DNA of 64,000 nucleotides from Methylomagnum ishizawai (GCF_019670005.1 NZ_AP019783.1:4304150-4368149); one strand, 5' to 3'; counted from the first letter of the stretch, positions 8,328 to 17,162 are shown. Notes: a model not told the origin generated them from the sequence alone. A program made the numbers and translations.

Positions 8328-9197
8328 ATGTCCGCGCTCGCCCTGCCCGCTTCCGCCAACCCCGCCGCCCACCGCACCCGGGGCGAACCCGCCTGGGTCC
8401 GCTGGCTCCTGACCGCGACCGCCTTGCTGTTCCTGGTCGGCTTTTTGTTCATGCCGCTGGCCGTGGTGTTCAGCCAAGCCCTGGCCAAGGGTTGGTCCAC
8501 CTATTGGCACGCGCTCGGCGACCGCAACGCCCTCGCCGCCGTCCGCCTGACCCTGATCGCCGCCTTCATCTCCGTGCCCTTGAACCTGGTGTTCGGCATC
8601 GCCGCCGCCTGGTGCGTCGCCAAATTCGAGTTCACCGGCAAAAGCCTCCTCATCACCCTGATCGACCTGCCGTTCTCGGTGTCGCCGGTGGTGTCGGGTT
8701 TGATCTATGTGCTGTTGTTCGGCTTGCAGGGTTGGATGGGGCCGTGGTTGCAGGACCACGATATCAAGCTGATCTTCGCCGTGCCCGGCATCGTGTTGGC
8801 GACGATCTTCGTGACCTTCCCCTTCGTGGCCCGCGAGTTGATCCCCTTGATGCAATCCCAGGGCAGCGAGGAGGAGGAAGCCGCCATCGTGCTGGGCGCT
8901 TCCGGCTGGCAGACCTTCTGGCATGTCACCCTGCCCAATATCAAATGGGGCTTGCTGTATGGCGTGATCCTCTGCAACGCCCGCGCGATGGGCGAATTCG
9001 GCGCGGTGTCGGTGGTGTCGGGCCATATCCGCGGCTTGACCAACACCATCCCGCTGCACGTCGAAATCCTCTACAACGAATACAACACCGCCGCCGCCTT
9101 CGCCGTGGCCTCGCTGCTGGCGCTGCTGGCCTTGGTGACGCTGGCCGCGAAGACCTTCCTGGAATGGCATCTGCGCCACGAAATCCACCGCACCTGA
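8328..9197 (+). CDS. cysW: Sulfate ABC transporter permease CysW
   Basis: 289 residues, six membrane helices after a short cytoplasmic start. The EAA loop is [19 protein letters not shown], and [20 protein letters not shown] plus [18 protein letters not shown] are CysW hallmarks. It is the second half of the permease heterodimer. An ATG with a GAGG upstream and the 26 bp gap after cysT support the start. Confidence 0.95.
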   Translation: MSALALPASANPAAHRTRGEPAWVRWLLTATALLFLVGFLFMPLAVVFSQALAKGWSTYWHALGDRNALAAVRLTLIAAFISVPLNLVFGIAAAWCVAKFEFTGKSLLITLIDLPFSVSPVVSGLIYVLLFGLQGWMGPWLQDHDIKLIFAVPGIVLATIFVTFPFVARELIPLMQSQGSEEEEAAIVLGASGWQTFWHVTLPNIKWGLLYGVILCNARAMGEFGAVSVVSGHIRGLTNTIPLHVEILYNEYNTAAAFAVASLLALLALVTLAAKTFLEWHLRHEIHRT

Positions 9198-9232
9198 ACC
9201 ACTCCATCCCCTCCCACGGAAAGCCACCGCCC

Positions 9233-10321
9233 ATGAGCATCGAAATCCGCGACATCCAAAAAGCCTTTGGCCGGTTCAAGGCGCTGAAGAACGTCAACCT
9301 GCACATCGAGGGCGGCGAACTGGTCGCCCTGCTCGGTCCCTCCGGTTGCGGCAAGACCACCTTGCTGCGCATCATCGCCGGGCTGGAAACCCCGGATGCC
9401 GGCGCCATCCTGTTCCACGGCGAGGATGCCACCGACCGCCATGTGCGGGACCGGGAAGTCGGCTTCGTGTTCCAGCACTACGCGCTGTTCCGGCACATGA
9501 CCGTGTTCGAGAACATCGCCTTCGGCCTTAGGGTGCGGCCCAAGGAGACGCGGCCTTCCGAAGAAGAAATCCGCGCCAAGGTACATCGCTTGCTGGAACT
9601 GGTGCAACTCGATTGGCTGGCCGGACGCTATCCGGCCCAGTTGTCGGGCGGCCAGCGCCAACGCATCGCCCTGGCCCGCGCCCTGGCGGTGGAACCCAAG
9701 GTGCTGCTGCTGGACGAACCCTTCGGCGCCCTGGACGCCAAGGTCCGCAAGGAACTCCGGCGCTGGCTGCGCCGCCTGCACGACGAATTGCACGTCACCA
9801 GCGTGTTCGTGACCCACGACCAGGAGGAGGCGCTGGAAGTGGCCGACCGGGTGGTGGTGCTGAACGAGGGCCGGATCGAACAGATCGGCACGCCCGAGGA
9901 GGTCTACGACCATCCCGCCACGCCCTTCGTCTACCAATTCCTGGGCGATGTGAACCTGTTCCATGGCCGGGTCCACGACGGCCACGCCAAGATCGGCGAG
10001 GCCCAGCTCGCCTTGCCGGGCGACCCGGAACACCGGGATTCGGCGGTGTTCTACGCCCGCCCGCACGAAATCGACATCCTCCGGGACAACCCCGGCCAGA
10101 GCGCCATCCCCGCCACCGTGCTGGATATCCGGCCCCTGGGCGCGACCGTCCGCGTCGAACTGGAACGCGACGACGGCCACGGCATCGTGGAGGTGGAGCT
10201 CGCCAGGGACCGCTACAACCGCGAGGAATTGGGCCGGGGCAGCCGGGTTTATCTACAACCCCGCCGCCTGCGGCTGTTCGCCGACCGGGACGGGACCGTC
10301 CCCACCGACAAGGCGGCGTAA
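9233..10321 (+). CDS. cysA: Sulfate ABC transporter ATPase CysA
   Basis: 362 residues from ATG 9233. Walker [10 protein letters not shown] (about 35-43), Q-loop in [13 protein letters not shown], signature LSGGQRQR (137-144), Walker B VLLLDEP (157-163), and H-loop VTHDQEEA are all intact. A C-terminal TOBE-like regulatory region starts near residue 240, with [10 protein letters not shown] typical of CysA. It energises CysT-CysW and lies 35 bp after cysW. Confidence 0.95.
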   Translation: MSIEIRDIQKAFGRFKALKNVNLHIEGGELVALLGPSGCGKTTLLRIIAGLETPDAGAILFHGEDATDRHVRDREVGFVFQHYALFRHMTVFENIAFGLRVRPKETRPSEEEIRAKVHRLLELVQLDWLAGRYPAQLSGGQRQRIALARALAVEPKVLLLDEPFGALDAKVRKELRRWLRRLHDELHVTSVFVTHDQEEALEVADRVVVLNEGRIEQIGTPEEVYDHPATPFVYQFLGDVNLFHGRVHDGHAKIGEAQLALPGDPEHRDSAVFYARPHEIDILRDNPGQSAIPATVLDIRPLGATVRVELERDDGHGIVEVELARDRYNREELGRGSRVYLQPRRLRLFADRDGTVPTDKAA

Positions 10322-10380
10322 AGCTCCGTTCAAACAAAACGGCTACAATCCGCGTTCCTCAACCACACCTCGGATCATCC

Positions 10381-10656
10381 ATGAGCGCAATCAGCATCGA
10401 ACAAAATCTCAGCGAAGCCCGTTTGAAGGAACTGGGCGTTTCCCACTGGCCGATCTGGGAAAAGGAAGTCTCGGAATTCCCGCTGGATTTCGACGAAACC
10501 GAAACCGCCTATGTGCTGGAAGGCGAGATCATCGTGACGCCGGTGGGCGGCGAGCCGGTACGGATCGTGCCGGGCGACTTGGTGGTGTTCCCGGAAGGGC
10601 TGGAAACCGATTGGCAGGTGGTCAAGCCCTTGCGCAAGCACTACCGCCACGGCTGA
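10381..10656 (+). CDS. Small cupin-domain protein
   Basis: 91 residues. The single cupin barrel is visible: WEKEVSEFPLDFDETETAYVL, EGEIIVTPVGGEPVRIVPGD and LVVFPEGLETDWQV, as in the DUF861/(S)-ureidoglycine aminohydrolase-like cupins. The usual metal-binding histidines are not obvious, so catalytic function is doubtful. It lies 59 bp after cysA and may be the last gene of that operon, ahead of a strong terminator. Confidence 0.8.
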   Translation: MSAISIEQNLSEARLKELGVSHWPIWEKEVSEFPLDFDETETAYVLEGEIIVTPVGGEPVRIVPGDLVVFPEGLETDWQVVKPLRKHYRHG

Positions 10657-10681
10657 TCCCGCCGCTTCCGGCTTGGCAATC

Positions 10682-10710
10682 AAAAAGGCGTCCTGGGGGA
10701 CGCCTTTTTT
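10682..10710 (+). terminator. Bidirectional terminator after cupin gene
   Basis: AAAAAGGCGTCC-TGGG-GGACGCCTTTTTT: strong stem flanked by A and T runs. It ends the cysTWA-cupin unit and can also stop minus-strand transcripts of the truncated gene to its right. Near-identical hairpins occur at 17109-17136 and 17988-18016. Confidence 0.85.
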
Positions 10711-10766
10711 GTTTCTGGGGAGGTTGTTGGGCGGAACCGTTCCGCCGAGCCCGCACGCTCCCGGAA

Positions 10767-11061
10767 TCAGGTTCCGAAGGCGTAGTCCGATAACGCGGTC
10801 GACGCGGTGCCTTGCAAGGTTCCAACCAGGGTAAGTTCCGTGGCGCTGACCGTGGCGTCGGAAGCAGACGAGACGAACTTGAAAAGGGCGCTGTCCACCC
10901 CGTTATCGACGACGAACAATCCGGCGTAGCTCTTGGCGTAGGCGCTGGTCGCGGAACCGATCACCGCCGCCGCGCTGGTCGCCGTGATGGTTCCTACGAT
11001 ATTGCCGGTGACGACGACCAGTTCATTGCTGGGCGCGAACCCTCCGGGGCTAGTCGTCAAC
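10767..11061 (-). pseudogene. C-terminal remnant of a secreted repeat/bluetail-type surface protein
   Basis: About 98 codons remain, ending in an Ala/Thr/Ser-rich beta region with LFVVDNGVDSALFKFVSS, ATVSATELTLVGTLQG and STALSDYAF. This pattern resembles the C-terminal ends of type I-secreted or bluetail-domain surface proteins. The frame runs rightwards into a REP palindrome (11071-11101), where its coding character stops, so the rest of the gene has been lost. The stop lies near terminator 10682-10710. The family call is tentative. Confidence 0.5.
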
Positions 11062-11070
11062 TTAGCCCGC

Positions 11071-11101
11071 GTAGGTCCGATTAGCGACAGCGTAATCGGA
11101 C
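11071..11101 (+). repeat. GTAG-type REP palindrome, RAYT 3' side
   Basis: GTAG (11071-11074), then GTCCGATTA (11075-11083), a 9-base loop and TAATCGGAC (11093-11101). It ends 5 bp from the RAYT stop codon. An inverted near-identical copy lies at 13983-14012, so the two bracketed the RAYT gene before the IS insertions. Confidence 0.85.
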
Positions 11102-11106
11102 GGTTT

Positions 11107-11637
11107 TCAATCATCGCCCGCCACCGAGATACTCCCATCGCCGCACCAATCCATGGGATAAATATCCTTCTCCACATACCGATGGAATATCGAATAAGGC
11201 CATTCCGAAACCCGCCGCACCCAACCGTGCTTGAGCGGGTTCATATGCACGTAATCCACATGGCGTTCATAATCGGCGTCGTCGCGGATCGCATGTTCCC
11301 AATAATGCCGCTGCCATACGCCGCGCTCCCCCGCCGCTTGGCGGACTTCGGAACGGCGTTCGGTTTTCGGGAGTGCCCTCGAAAACCCGCTTTTGATCAA
11401 CCGCCAACGGGTGCTGAAATCGCTGTCCCCCGGCGGCAGGGTCCAAATGCAATGCAGGTGTTCAGGCAAGACAACCCAGGCATTTATTTGGAAAGGGTGG
11501 TGGTTCCTCACATTCTTCACCGTGGCACGTAACAAATCGATTTCGCTCACTAGCAAGTTATTACCACGCCTCTGCAACAAGTTCACGGTGAAAAACCAAG
11601 TGCCGCCAGGGATGAACGCACGTCGATAATTGGACAT
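11107..11637 (-). CDS. REP-associated tyrosine transposase (RAYT, IS200-like)
   Basis: 176 residues from ATG 11637; a TTG seven codons upstream lies in IS sequence and is rejected. YRRAFIPGGTWFFTVNL opens the IS200-like fold, LPEHLHCIW holds the HUH metal-binding motif, and YERHVDYVHMNP carries candidate catalytic tyrosines, as in RAYT enzymes that process REP sequences. REP palindromes lie 5 bp past its stop and, before insertion, about 21 bp ahead of its start. An IS630 element now begins at the start codon, leaving the ATG intact but removing the native promoter. Confidence 0.9.
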   Translation of the reverse strand: MSNYRRAFIPGGTWFFTVNLLQRRGNNLLVSEIDLLRATVKNVRNHHPFQINAWVVLPEHLHCIWTLPPGDSDFSTRWRLIKSGFSRALPKTERRSEVRQAAGERGVWQRHYWEHAIRDDADYERHVDYVHMNPLKHGWVRRVSEWPYSIFHRYVEKDIYPMDWCGDGSISVAGDD

Positions 11638-11659
11638 ATAGGTGCCAGAATTAATCAAG

Positions 11660-12809
11660 AGACATTATTAAAAACCCAATTGTTACGTAGATTCACAAAC
11701 TCATGCTGAAATCCGGCATGGCAAACGTCTCAACCATCATCAGATGGCCTATCTGTGAATCAGGATGTGAACCCATAGATTCTGGTTATCTATGGCCGAA
11801 GAATGACCGGACTAAAGGCCGATATGACTATTATTCCGTTTCCTGGCGCTCAGTAGGAAACGCGGCGCTGATAACTCCTGAAGTTATGTAGCGCACAGGC
11901 CAGTTCCATCACATCGTCGTCGTATCCTGACAAGGTATTACGGAACACGTCCTTCACAATCCGGCAACGTTTCACCCCGGCGATCACATGCTCAACAACG
12001 ACTCTGATACTGGAAATCAGGCGGTTGTTTTCCTTTTCTTCATCCGTGAGTTCCCCGCCGCGCGGTTTCTTCTTGGGTTGATGGATATTCACCCCTTCCA
12101 TTTCGTGGCCTTGAAACCCGGTGTCCCGGTAAAGATCGCTGCCTTCCGGCAAGAGGATACCCTCCTCGTCGCAGATTTTCTTATCATGCTTCTTCCCTTC
12201 GTGGGTTCCGCTCAACCCCTTGATTTGCATATCTTCCAGACCGGCAACCAGGTTGTTCTTCAGGGTGTGGGCTTTTTTTTACCGCTATAAACTCCCCTTT
12301 CCGCATCCGCGTTGGAGGGCCGGACAATACGCCTTTCGGTGCCGTCTATGCCGTAGTCTTGAGGATGTTCCTGGTTGAGTCTTTCCAACATTTCATCGGT
12401 TAACCTTGGCGGGACAAAACCGCCTTCCTGCAAGGCAAGTTTGAGTATATGGCTGAACTGATGGATCAGAATATTGGCGGCCCCCTGGCTAATACCAAAG
12501 GAATAGGCAATGACTTCCTGGAGCGGGTAGGTTTTCAGGTAGAAAAGGATGAAAAGCAGGCGATCCTCCATGGTTTTCAGCGCATGGGGTCGTCCTCCCT
12601 TGCCGGGATTCCTCTCGCTTTGCTTGGTGAACTCGTTCCAATGCCTTCCGAATAAGACGCATAGCTCAGAAAACTCTTGGACCGTCAAACTCGTCAAGCT
12701 GAGAAACGTCCTTTCATCTTGTTTTGCAGTTTCGTATGAAAACATATCACGTAATTAAAAATATTTATTTTTATGATACCAACTAAGTTAGTGGTTTTTA
12801 ATAATGTCT
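11660..12809 (-). mobile_element. IS5-family element with frameshifted transposase
   Basis: Perfect 17-bp terminal repeats: AGACATTATTAAAAACC at 11660-11676 and its reverse complement at 12793-12809. AAG is duplicated on both sides (11657-11659 and 12810-12812). Length 1150 bp. It sits 21 bp inside the left end of the IS630 element and is therefore the younger insertion. Confidence 0.85.
11850..12745 (-). CDS. IS5-family transposase made by -1 frameshifting
   Basis: Two overlapping frames make one DDE_Tnp_4-type transposase. The first (12745-12260) has an N-terminal helix-turn-helix region and the first catalytic Asp in YGIDGTERRI. The second continues leftwards to 11850 with Asp in LYRDTGFQG and Glu in VVVEHVIAGVKR. 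The joint is at an A8 run (12273-12280) which reads A-AAA-AAG in the first frame, the canonical -1 slippery sequence. After the slip the protein continues KKKAHTLKNNLVAGLEDMQ. Programmed frameshifting is common in this group, so this is probably a working gene. Confidence 0.8.
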
Positions 12810-12885
12810 AAGAGACATATAAACTTCCATCGAAACTATTTGTCTAAATAGTTTTTATATAATATAAAAAACCGCGAGGCGCGTC

Positions 12886-13944
12886 ATGAACCTAGATTGG
12901 TTGAAGGATGGTAGGAAAATCCCGGATGATGTTATGTACTATATCCGTGTGATGGCCGTTAACGCTATTCGAGTCTTAGGCCATGGCCCAGAGGAAATCG
13001 CCAAGGCCTACAATTTCAATCGTCACTGCATATACCGCTGGCTTAACCAATACGACGCAGGCGGTTTCGAGGCTCTGAAAAGCGATATGCCCCCAGGAGC
13101 AACCCCTTTGGTCAGTAACGAGATGGACGAATGGCTCAAACATGTCGTTCTTAGCCATACCCCTATTGACTTCGAATACGATACGAATCTCTGGACCTGC
13201 GGCATACTGGCCGAACTGCTAAAAAGGGAATTTGCCGTCACGGTCAGCGAGTCCACGGTCAGGCTTCATCTTAAGAAACTCGGGTTCACTCCGCAAAGAC
13301 CAGAATACCAGGATTCCGAACGGGATAACCGGGAAATAGAATGCTTCCTTGATACAAAATTCCCTAAAATTCAAAGGCTTGCCGAAAAACTTGGGGCCGA
13401 CATCGGGTTTCAGGATGAGGCCGGGGTAGGCATTAGAACACGCTACGGACGGACCTGGGGGGAGCGGGGACAAACGCCCACCGTAAAAGTTTGCATGAAA
13501 AGGGACGGCTATAATGTCATGTCGATAGTGACCGCGAAGGGAACCCTACAGTATTCCCTCAAGGAGGGTAGCATTGATGGTGCCGTGTTCATCGATTTCC
13601 TCAAGCAGGTTATCCGCGGCCGCAAGAAGCCTTTGATCCTATTGGTGGATCACGCAACTTTTCATGGTTCCCAATTGGTTCGCGATTTTGTACGCGCGCA
13701 CAGGACTGAACTGCGAATATTCTTCTTGCCAAAACATGCGCCAGAATTCAACCCGGACGAGCAGGTTTGGGGAGAAGTTAAGGTCAACCATATTGGAAAG
13801 CAACCCATAAAAGATAAAAAGCATTTAAAAAAACGGCTTCATTCCGTTCTAAAGTCTTTGCAGAAAAACACCAAAAGGATAATTTCATTTTTCCAATTGA
13901 CGGATACAAGATACGCGGCCCAGGTTGTTCCATGCGAATCTTAA
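12886..13944 (+). CDS. IS630-family transposase
   Basis: 352 residues. An N-terminal helix-turn-helix (about residues 15-60, EEIAKAYNFNRHCIYRWL) and a winged-helix region (CGILAELLKREF, STVRLHLKKLG) are followed by the DDE domain: GFQDEAG, LLVDHATFHG and APEFNPDEQVWGEVK. Length and motifs are those of complete IS630 enzymes. Codon use is AT-richer than the chromosomal genes. Confidence 0.92.
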   Translation: MNLDWLKDGRKIPDDVMYYIRVMAVNAIRVLGHGPEEIAKAYNFNRHCIYRWLNQYDAGGFEALKSDMPPGATPLVSNEMDEWLKHVVLSHTPIDFEYDTNLWTCGILAELLKREFAVTVSESTVRLHLKKLGFTPQRPEYQDSERDNREIECFLDTKFPKIQRLAEKLGADIGFQDEAGVGIRTRYGRTWGERGQTPTVKVCMKRDGYNVMSIVTAKGTLQYSLKEGSIDGAVFIDFLKQVIRGRKKPLILLVDHATFHGSQLVRDFVRAHRTELRIFFLPKHAPEFNPDEQVWGEVKVNHIGKQPIKDKKHLKKRLHSVLKSLQKNTKRIISFFQLTDTRYAAQVVPCES

Positions 13945-13982
13945 TCAATTCCGGCATCTATATCTTATTCTTCAATTCATAC

Positions 13983-14012
13983 GTCCGATTACGCTGCGCT
14001 AATCGGACCTAC
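13983..14012 (-). repeat. GTAG-type REP palindrome, original RAYT 5' side
   Basis: Reverse complement reads GTAG, GTCCGATTA, an 8-base loop, TAATCGGAC. It matches the repeat at 11071-11101 in stem and in the flanking CCCGCGTAG, but in inverted orientation. Confidence 0.85.
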
Positions 14013-14030
14013 GCGGGCTTTGAGTGTTGC

Positions 14031-14309
14031 TTACCGTTGATCTTCTATACAACCAGATTCCCAAGGGTCTGGAGCTGGATATAACCATGCATCTGGATTC
14101 ACAGCGTCCCTAATAGCCTTATCAAGTGCCGAGAGGTTGTGGGTCCAATATTCCACCACATATCGGATTGATTTTTTTTTGCTTTCATAATCAAGCGTAA
14201 TCACCATAGACTGAGCATCTGTCACAAATGAGCCTGTCTTTGGATTTTTTACATAATCTTCTCTGAGATTAAAAAAATCCACATTATTAAACTTTACCAA
14301 AAGCCTGCT
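14031..14309 (-). pseudogene. 3' half of DUF6438 gene split by IS1595
   Basis: Encodes the C-terminal half of a DUF6438-type protein: LLVKFNNVDFFNLREDYV, TDAQSMVITLDYESKKKS, and a helical tail ending in ESGCIEDQR. The 5' half is at 15402-15682. The two halves share the 8-bp duplication AGCCTGCT, and removing the IS and one copy restores a single reading frame through DSISRLLVKFNN. Both halves are AT-richer than neighbouring chromosomal genes. Confidence 0.8.
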
Positions 14310-15401
14310 CTGGGCTCTCCACTTAACCGGAGTTTCTCCATGGGCGGTTTGCGGATGGGCGCTCGAGGCTCGGTGGATGTCCGTTTGCCCTCGGCGGGGT
14401 GGGCGCAACTTTACGTGGCCTCTGCGCGGCCATGATGTCCTTGTAGCGCACGGGGTCGTGGGCGACGGCGAGTTCAAGCACCCGGTAGAACACCATACCG
14501 CGACTCCGGGAACGGCGGCGGTTGAAGCGGAACACGAACTCGTTCAGGTAGCTTTCCAGGTGCGCCGGATCCACGGCGCCCTGGTGGGTGCCCAACAGCC
14601 AGCGCTTGACCAGCGAAGCGACCCGGTGCACTCCGGGCAGCAACTTGTCGGAGTCCCCGCCGCAGGCCCGGGTCGCCCGCTGGCTGCGGGGTTGATGGAT
14701 GTAGCCGGATAGGTTCAGCCCGCAGTAGCCTTGCCAGCCGTCGGTGATGACCGTCGCCCCCGGCTCGACGGCCCCCCTGACGAAGGGGTGCAGGGAAGCC
14801 GCCGAGGCATCGGCCAACGGCTGCATCCGGCATCGACCGAACCCCTTCGGTTCCAGGACTTCCACGGCAATGCCGGTCAGTATCTTCTTGCCATGGGCGC
14901 GGCCGCCGGGCAGTCCCGCCTCCTGCCCGCCGATGTAGGTCTCATCCACCTCGACCCTGCCCCCGAGCCGATCCCGGCCCGGCCTCACGAGCGCGGACCG
15001 CAGTCGATGCAGCATGGCCCACGCAGTCTGGTAGGAGCCGATCGCCAGCGTCCGCTTCAGGCTCAATGCCATCCCATCCTTGCCGGTGGCGAACAGCCAA
15101 CAAGCCGTGAACCAGACCGTCAATGGCGTGCGCGTGCGGTCGAAGATCGTGCCCGCAGTGACCGAGGTGCGGTCGGCGCAGCCGCCGCACATGAATCGAC
15201 CATCGCCCAACCGCCAGCCACCCGGGAGGCCGCAGGCCGGACAGACAAAGCCCGTCGGCCATCGAAGCCATTCCAGGTAGTCCAAACAGTCGGCATCGGT
15301 TTGGAACCAAGCCTGGAACTCGCCCACGGACCGAGGGTAATGAACGCCCGCACGAGGATGATCCATCCCCTCATTTTACTCCGGTTAAGTGGAGAGCCCG
15401 G
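14310..15401 (-). mobile_element. IS1595-family element, copy 1
   Basis: 1092 bp with 24-bp terminal inverted repeats (inner part GGGCTCTCCACTTAACCGG; one mismatch at the second outer base). Flanked by the 8-bp direct repeat AGCCTGCT (14302-14309 and 15402-15409). Its transposase is identical to that of copy 2. It is inserted in a DUF6438 gene. Confidence 0.92.
14323..15366 (-). CDS. IS1595-family (ISXO2-like) transposase, copy 1
   Basis: 347 residues. An N-terminal zinc ribbon has two Cys pairs (CPACG and CGGC, about residues 39-58), followed by the ISXO2-like DDE domain: VDETYIGG (about 123-130), VITDGWQGY, and a C-terminal NEFVFRFNRRR region holding the third acidic residue. The reading frame is full length and intact, and the protein is identical to the copy at 15907-16950. 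Confidence 0.92.
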   Translation of the reverse strand: MDHPRAGVHYPRSVGEFQAWFQTDADCLDYLEWLRWPTGFVCPACGLPGGWRLGDGRFMCGGCADRTSVTAGTIFDRTRTPLTVWFTACWLFATGKDGMALSLKRTLAIGSYQTAWAMLHRLRSALVRPGRDRLGGRVEVDETYIGGQEAGLPGGRAHGKKILTGIAVEVLEPKGFGRCRMQPLADASAASLHPFVRGAVEPGATVITDGWQGYCGLNLSGYIHQPRSQRATRACGGDSDKLLPGVHRVASLVKRWLLGTHQGAVDPAHLESYLNEFVFRFNRRRSRSRGMVFYRVLELAVAHDPVRYKDIMAAQRPRKVAPTPPRANGHPPSLERPSANRPWRNSG

Positions 15402-15682
15402 AGCCTGCTTATAGAGTCCTTACCAATCCATTTGTAACGATCACATTTTGCATTAACATAAGCTTTTCCATGCCAATGCACTTTGCCATTTTTAAATATT
15501 TCTATTTTATAAATTACACAACAATCGCATGGACCTTCTGTTTCCAATATTATCACCGGCACCATCTCTGCTGCTAGAATAACTGGTGATACGCTAAAAA
15601 TTAGCATACATAAAATTAAAAATGAACATCGACCTATTAATTGAAGAAATATAAAATAGAATTCACTCATATTTTTACCCAT
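15402..15682 (-). pseudogene. 5' half of DUF6438 gene split by IS1595
   Basis: Starts at ATG 15682 or 15670. A signal peptide or membrane anchor (FLQLIGRCSFLILCMLIFSV) is followed by VIILETEGPCDCCVIY and KIEIFKNGKVHWHGK, the GPC-x-C-x-Y-x-hydrophobic core seen in DUF6438 proteins. Translation runs into the IS at 15401. The expected product is a secreted or lipid-anchored protein of about 190 residues. Function of the family is unknown. Confidence 0.8.
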
Positions 15683-15733
15683 CAATATTTTAATTTATAT
15701 AGGACTTACGCACACGGGTTTGAGCTAGGCCGC

Positions 15734-15770
15734 GTAGGGCGGAATAGCCGGTACTCCGGCGTATTCCGCC
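15734..15770 (+). repeat. GTAG-type REP palindrome, second type
   Basis: GTAG (15734-15737), GGCGGAATA, GCCGG, TACT loop, CCGGC, one bulged G and TATTCCGCC. It shares the GTAG head but has a different stem from the RAYT-flanking pair. It lies upstream of the broken DUF6438 gene, between the two IS1595 copies. Confidence 0.7.
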
Positions 15771-15871
15771 GCATGGTCGGTATTCCACACCCGGCTTAAA
15801 TACCCCAAATTTCGCCCGACTCCACAGCATGATCCGTGTAAATCAGCCGATTTCTGTCTCATTAAGGTTGA

Positions 15872-16963
15872 CCGGGCTCTCCACTTAACCGGAGTAAAAT
15901 GAGGGGATGGATCATCCTCGTGCGGGCGTTCATTACCCTCGGTCCGTGGGCGAGTTCCAGGCTTGGTTCCAAACCGATGCCGACTGTTTGGACTACCTGG
16001 AATGGCTTCGATGGCCGACGGGCTTTGTCTGTCCGGCCTGCGGCCTCCCGGGTGGCTGGCGGTTGGGCGATGGTCGATTCATGTGCGGCGGCTGCGCCGA
16101 CCGCACCTCGGTCACTGCGGGCACGATCTTCGACCGCACGCGCACGCCATTGACGGTCTGGTTCACGGCTTGTTGGCTGTTCGCCACCGGCAAGGATGGG
16201 ATGGCATTGAGCCTGAAGCGGACGCTGGCGATCGGCTCCTACCAGACTGCGTGGGCCATGCTGCATCGACTGCGGTCCGCGCTCGTGAGGCCGGGCCGGG
16301 ATCGGCTCGGGGGCAGGGTCGAGGTGGATGAGACCTACATCGGCGGGCAGGAGGCGGGACTGCCCGGCGGCCGCGCCCATGGCAAGAAGATACTGACCGG
16401 CATTGCCGTGGAAGTCCTGGAACCGAAGGGGTTCGGTCGATGCCGGATGCAGCCGTTGGCCGATGCCTCGGCGGCTTCCCTGCACCCCTTCGTCAGGGGG
16501 GCCGTCGAGCCGGGGGCGACGGTCATCACCGACGGCTGGCAAGGCTACTGCGGGCTGAACCTATCCGGCTACATCCATCAACCCCGCAGCCAGCGGGCGA
16601 CCCGGGCCTGCGGCGGGGACTCCGACAAGTTGCTGCCCGGAGTGCACCGGGTCGCTTCGCTGGTCAAGCGCTGGCTGTTGGGCACCCACCAGGGCGCCGT
16701 GGATCCGGCGCACCTGGAAAGCTACCTGAACGAGTTCGTGTTCCGCTTCAACCGCCGCCGTTCCCGGAGTCGCGGTATGGTGTTCTACCGGGTGCTTGAA
16801 CTCGCCGTCGCCCACGACCCCGTGCGCTACAAGGACATCATGGCCGCGCAGAGGCCACGTAAAGTTGCGCCCACCCCGCCGAGGGCAAACGGACATCCAC
16901 CGAGCCTCGAGCGCCCATCCGCAAACCGCCCATGGAGAAACTCCGGTTAAGTGGAGAGCCCGG
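15872..16963 (+). mobile_element. IS1595-family element, copy 2
   Basis: 1092 bp, same terminal repeats as copy 1, flanked by AAGGTTGA (15864-15871 and 16964-16971). It lies inverted relative to copy 1 with 470 bp between them. Confidence 0.92.
15907..16950 (+). CDS. IS1595-family (ISXO2-like) transposase, copy 2
   Basis: 347 residues, identical in sequence to copy 1, from ATG 15907 with GAGGGG just upstream. Zinc ribbon and DDE motifs are intact. Identity of the two proteins indicates very recent transposition or gene conversion. Confidence 0.92.
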   Translation: MDHPRAGVHYPRSVGEFQAWFQTDADCLDYLEWLRWPTGFVCPACGLPGGWRLGDGRFMCGGCADRTSVTAGTIFDRTRTPLTVWFTACWLFATGKDGMALSLKRTLAIGSYQTAWAMLHRLRSALVRPGRDRLGGRVEVDETYIGGQEAGLPGGRAHGKKILTGIAVEVLEPKGFGRCRMQPLADASAASLHPFVRGAVEPGATVITDGWQGYCGLNLSGYIHQPRSQRATRACGGDSDKLLPGVHRVASLVKRWLLGTHQGAVDPAHLESYLNEFVFRFNRRRSRSRGMVFYRVLELAVAHDPVRYKDIMAAQRPRKVAPTPPRANGHPPSLERPSANRPWRNSG

Positions 16964-17108
16964 AAGGTTGATTACAACCATAGCCTATGTTTTTTTGCGC
17001 TAACCTGTCTGTAGGCATTGGCTGATTTTTTTGTAGGATTTTCCCTACGAGGCGAAGATATCCGACTCATAAAGCATACGTCTGCTGAGGCCCGATCCGG
17101 CCAAGCAT

Positions 17109-17136
17109 AAAAAAGGCGTCCCCCAGGACGCCTTTT
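17109..17136 (-). terminator. Duplicate of the MltD terminator hairpin
   Basis: A6, GGCGTCC, CCCA, GGACGCC, T4. On the minus strand the stem is followed by six T. It lies 27 bp past the duplicated MltD tail, mirroring the genuine arrangement at 17988-18042. Confidence 0.6.
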
Positions 17137-17162
17137 AGAAATCCGGCGGATTCCTCCGCCAT

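Larger units (their letters stand above)
11639..13960 (+). mobile_element. IS630-family element, interrupted by IS5-type element
   Basis: Left end TAGGTGCCAGAATTAATC (from 11639) and right end GATTCTTAATCAATTCC to CATCTA (13936-13960) form a roughly 21-bp imperfect inverted repeat, flanked on both sides by TA (11637-11638 and 13961-13962), the usual IS630 target duplication. Its length without the nested element is about 1.17 kb. The transposase is at 12886-13944. Joining the flanks restores a RAYT gene with a REP just upstream. Confidence 0.8.

Noticed and set aside
12260-12745. IS5 transposase as a frameshift pseudogene
   Set aside because: The break lies exactly on a canonical slippery sequence and the element ends are perfect, so programmed frameshifting is the better reading.
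14310-16963. Inverted IS1595 pair as a composite transposon
   Set aside because: Each copy has its own 8-bp target duplication (AGCCTGCT and AAGGTTGA), so they inserted independently.
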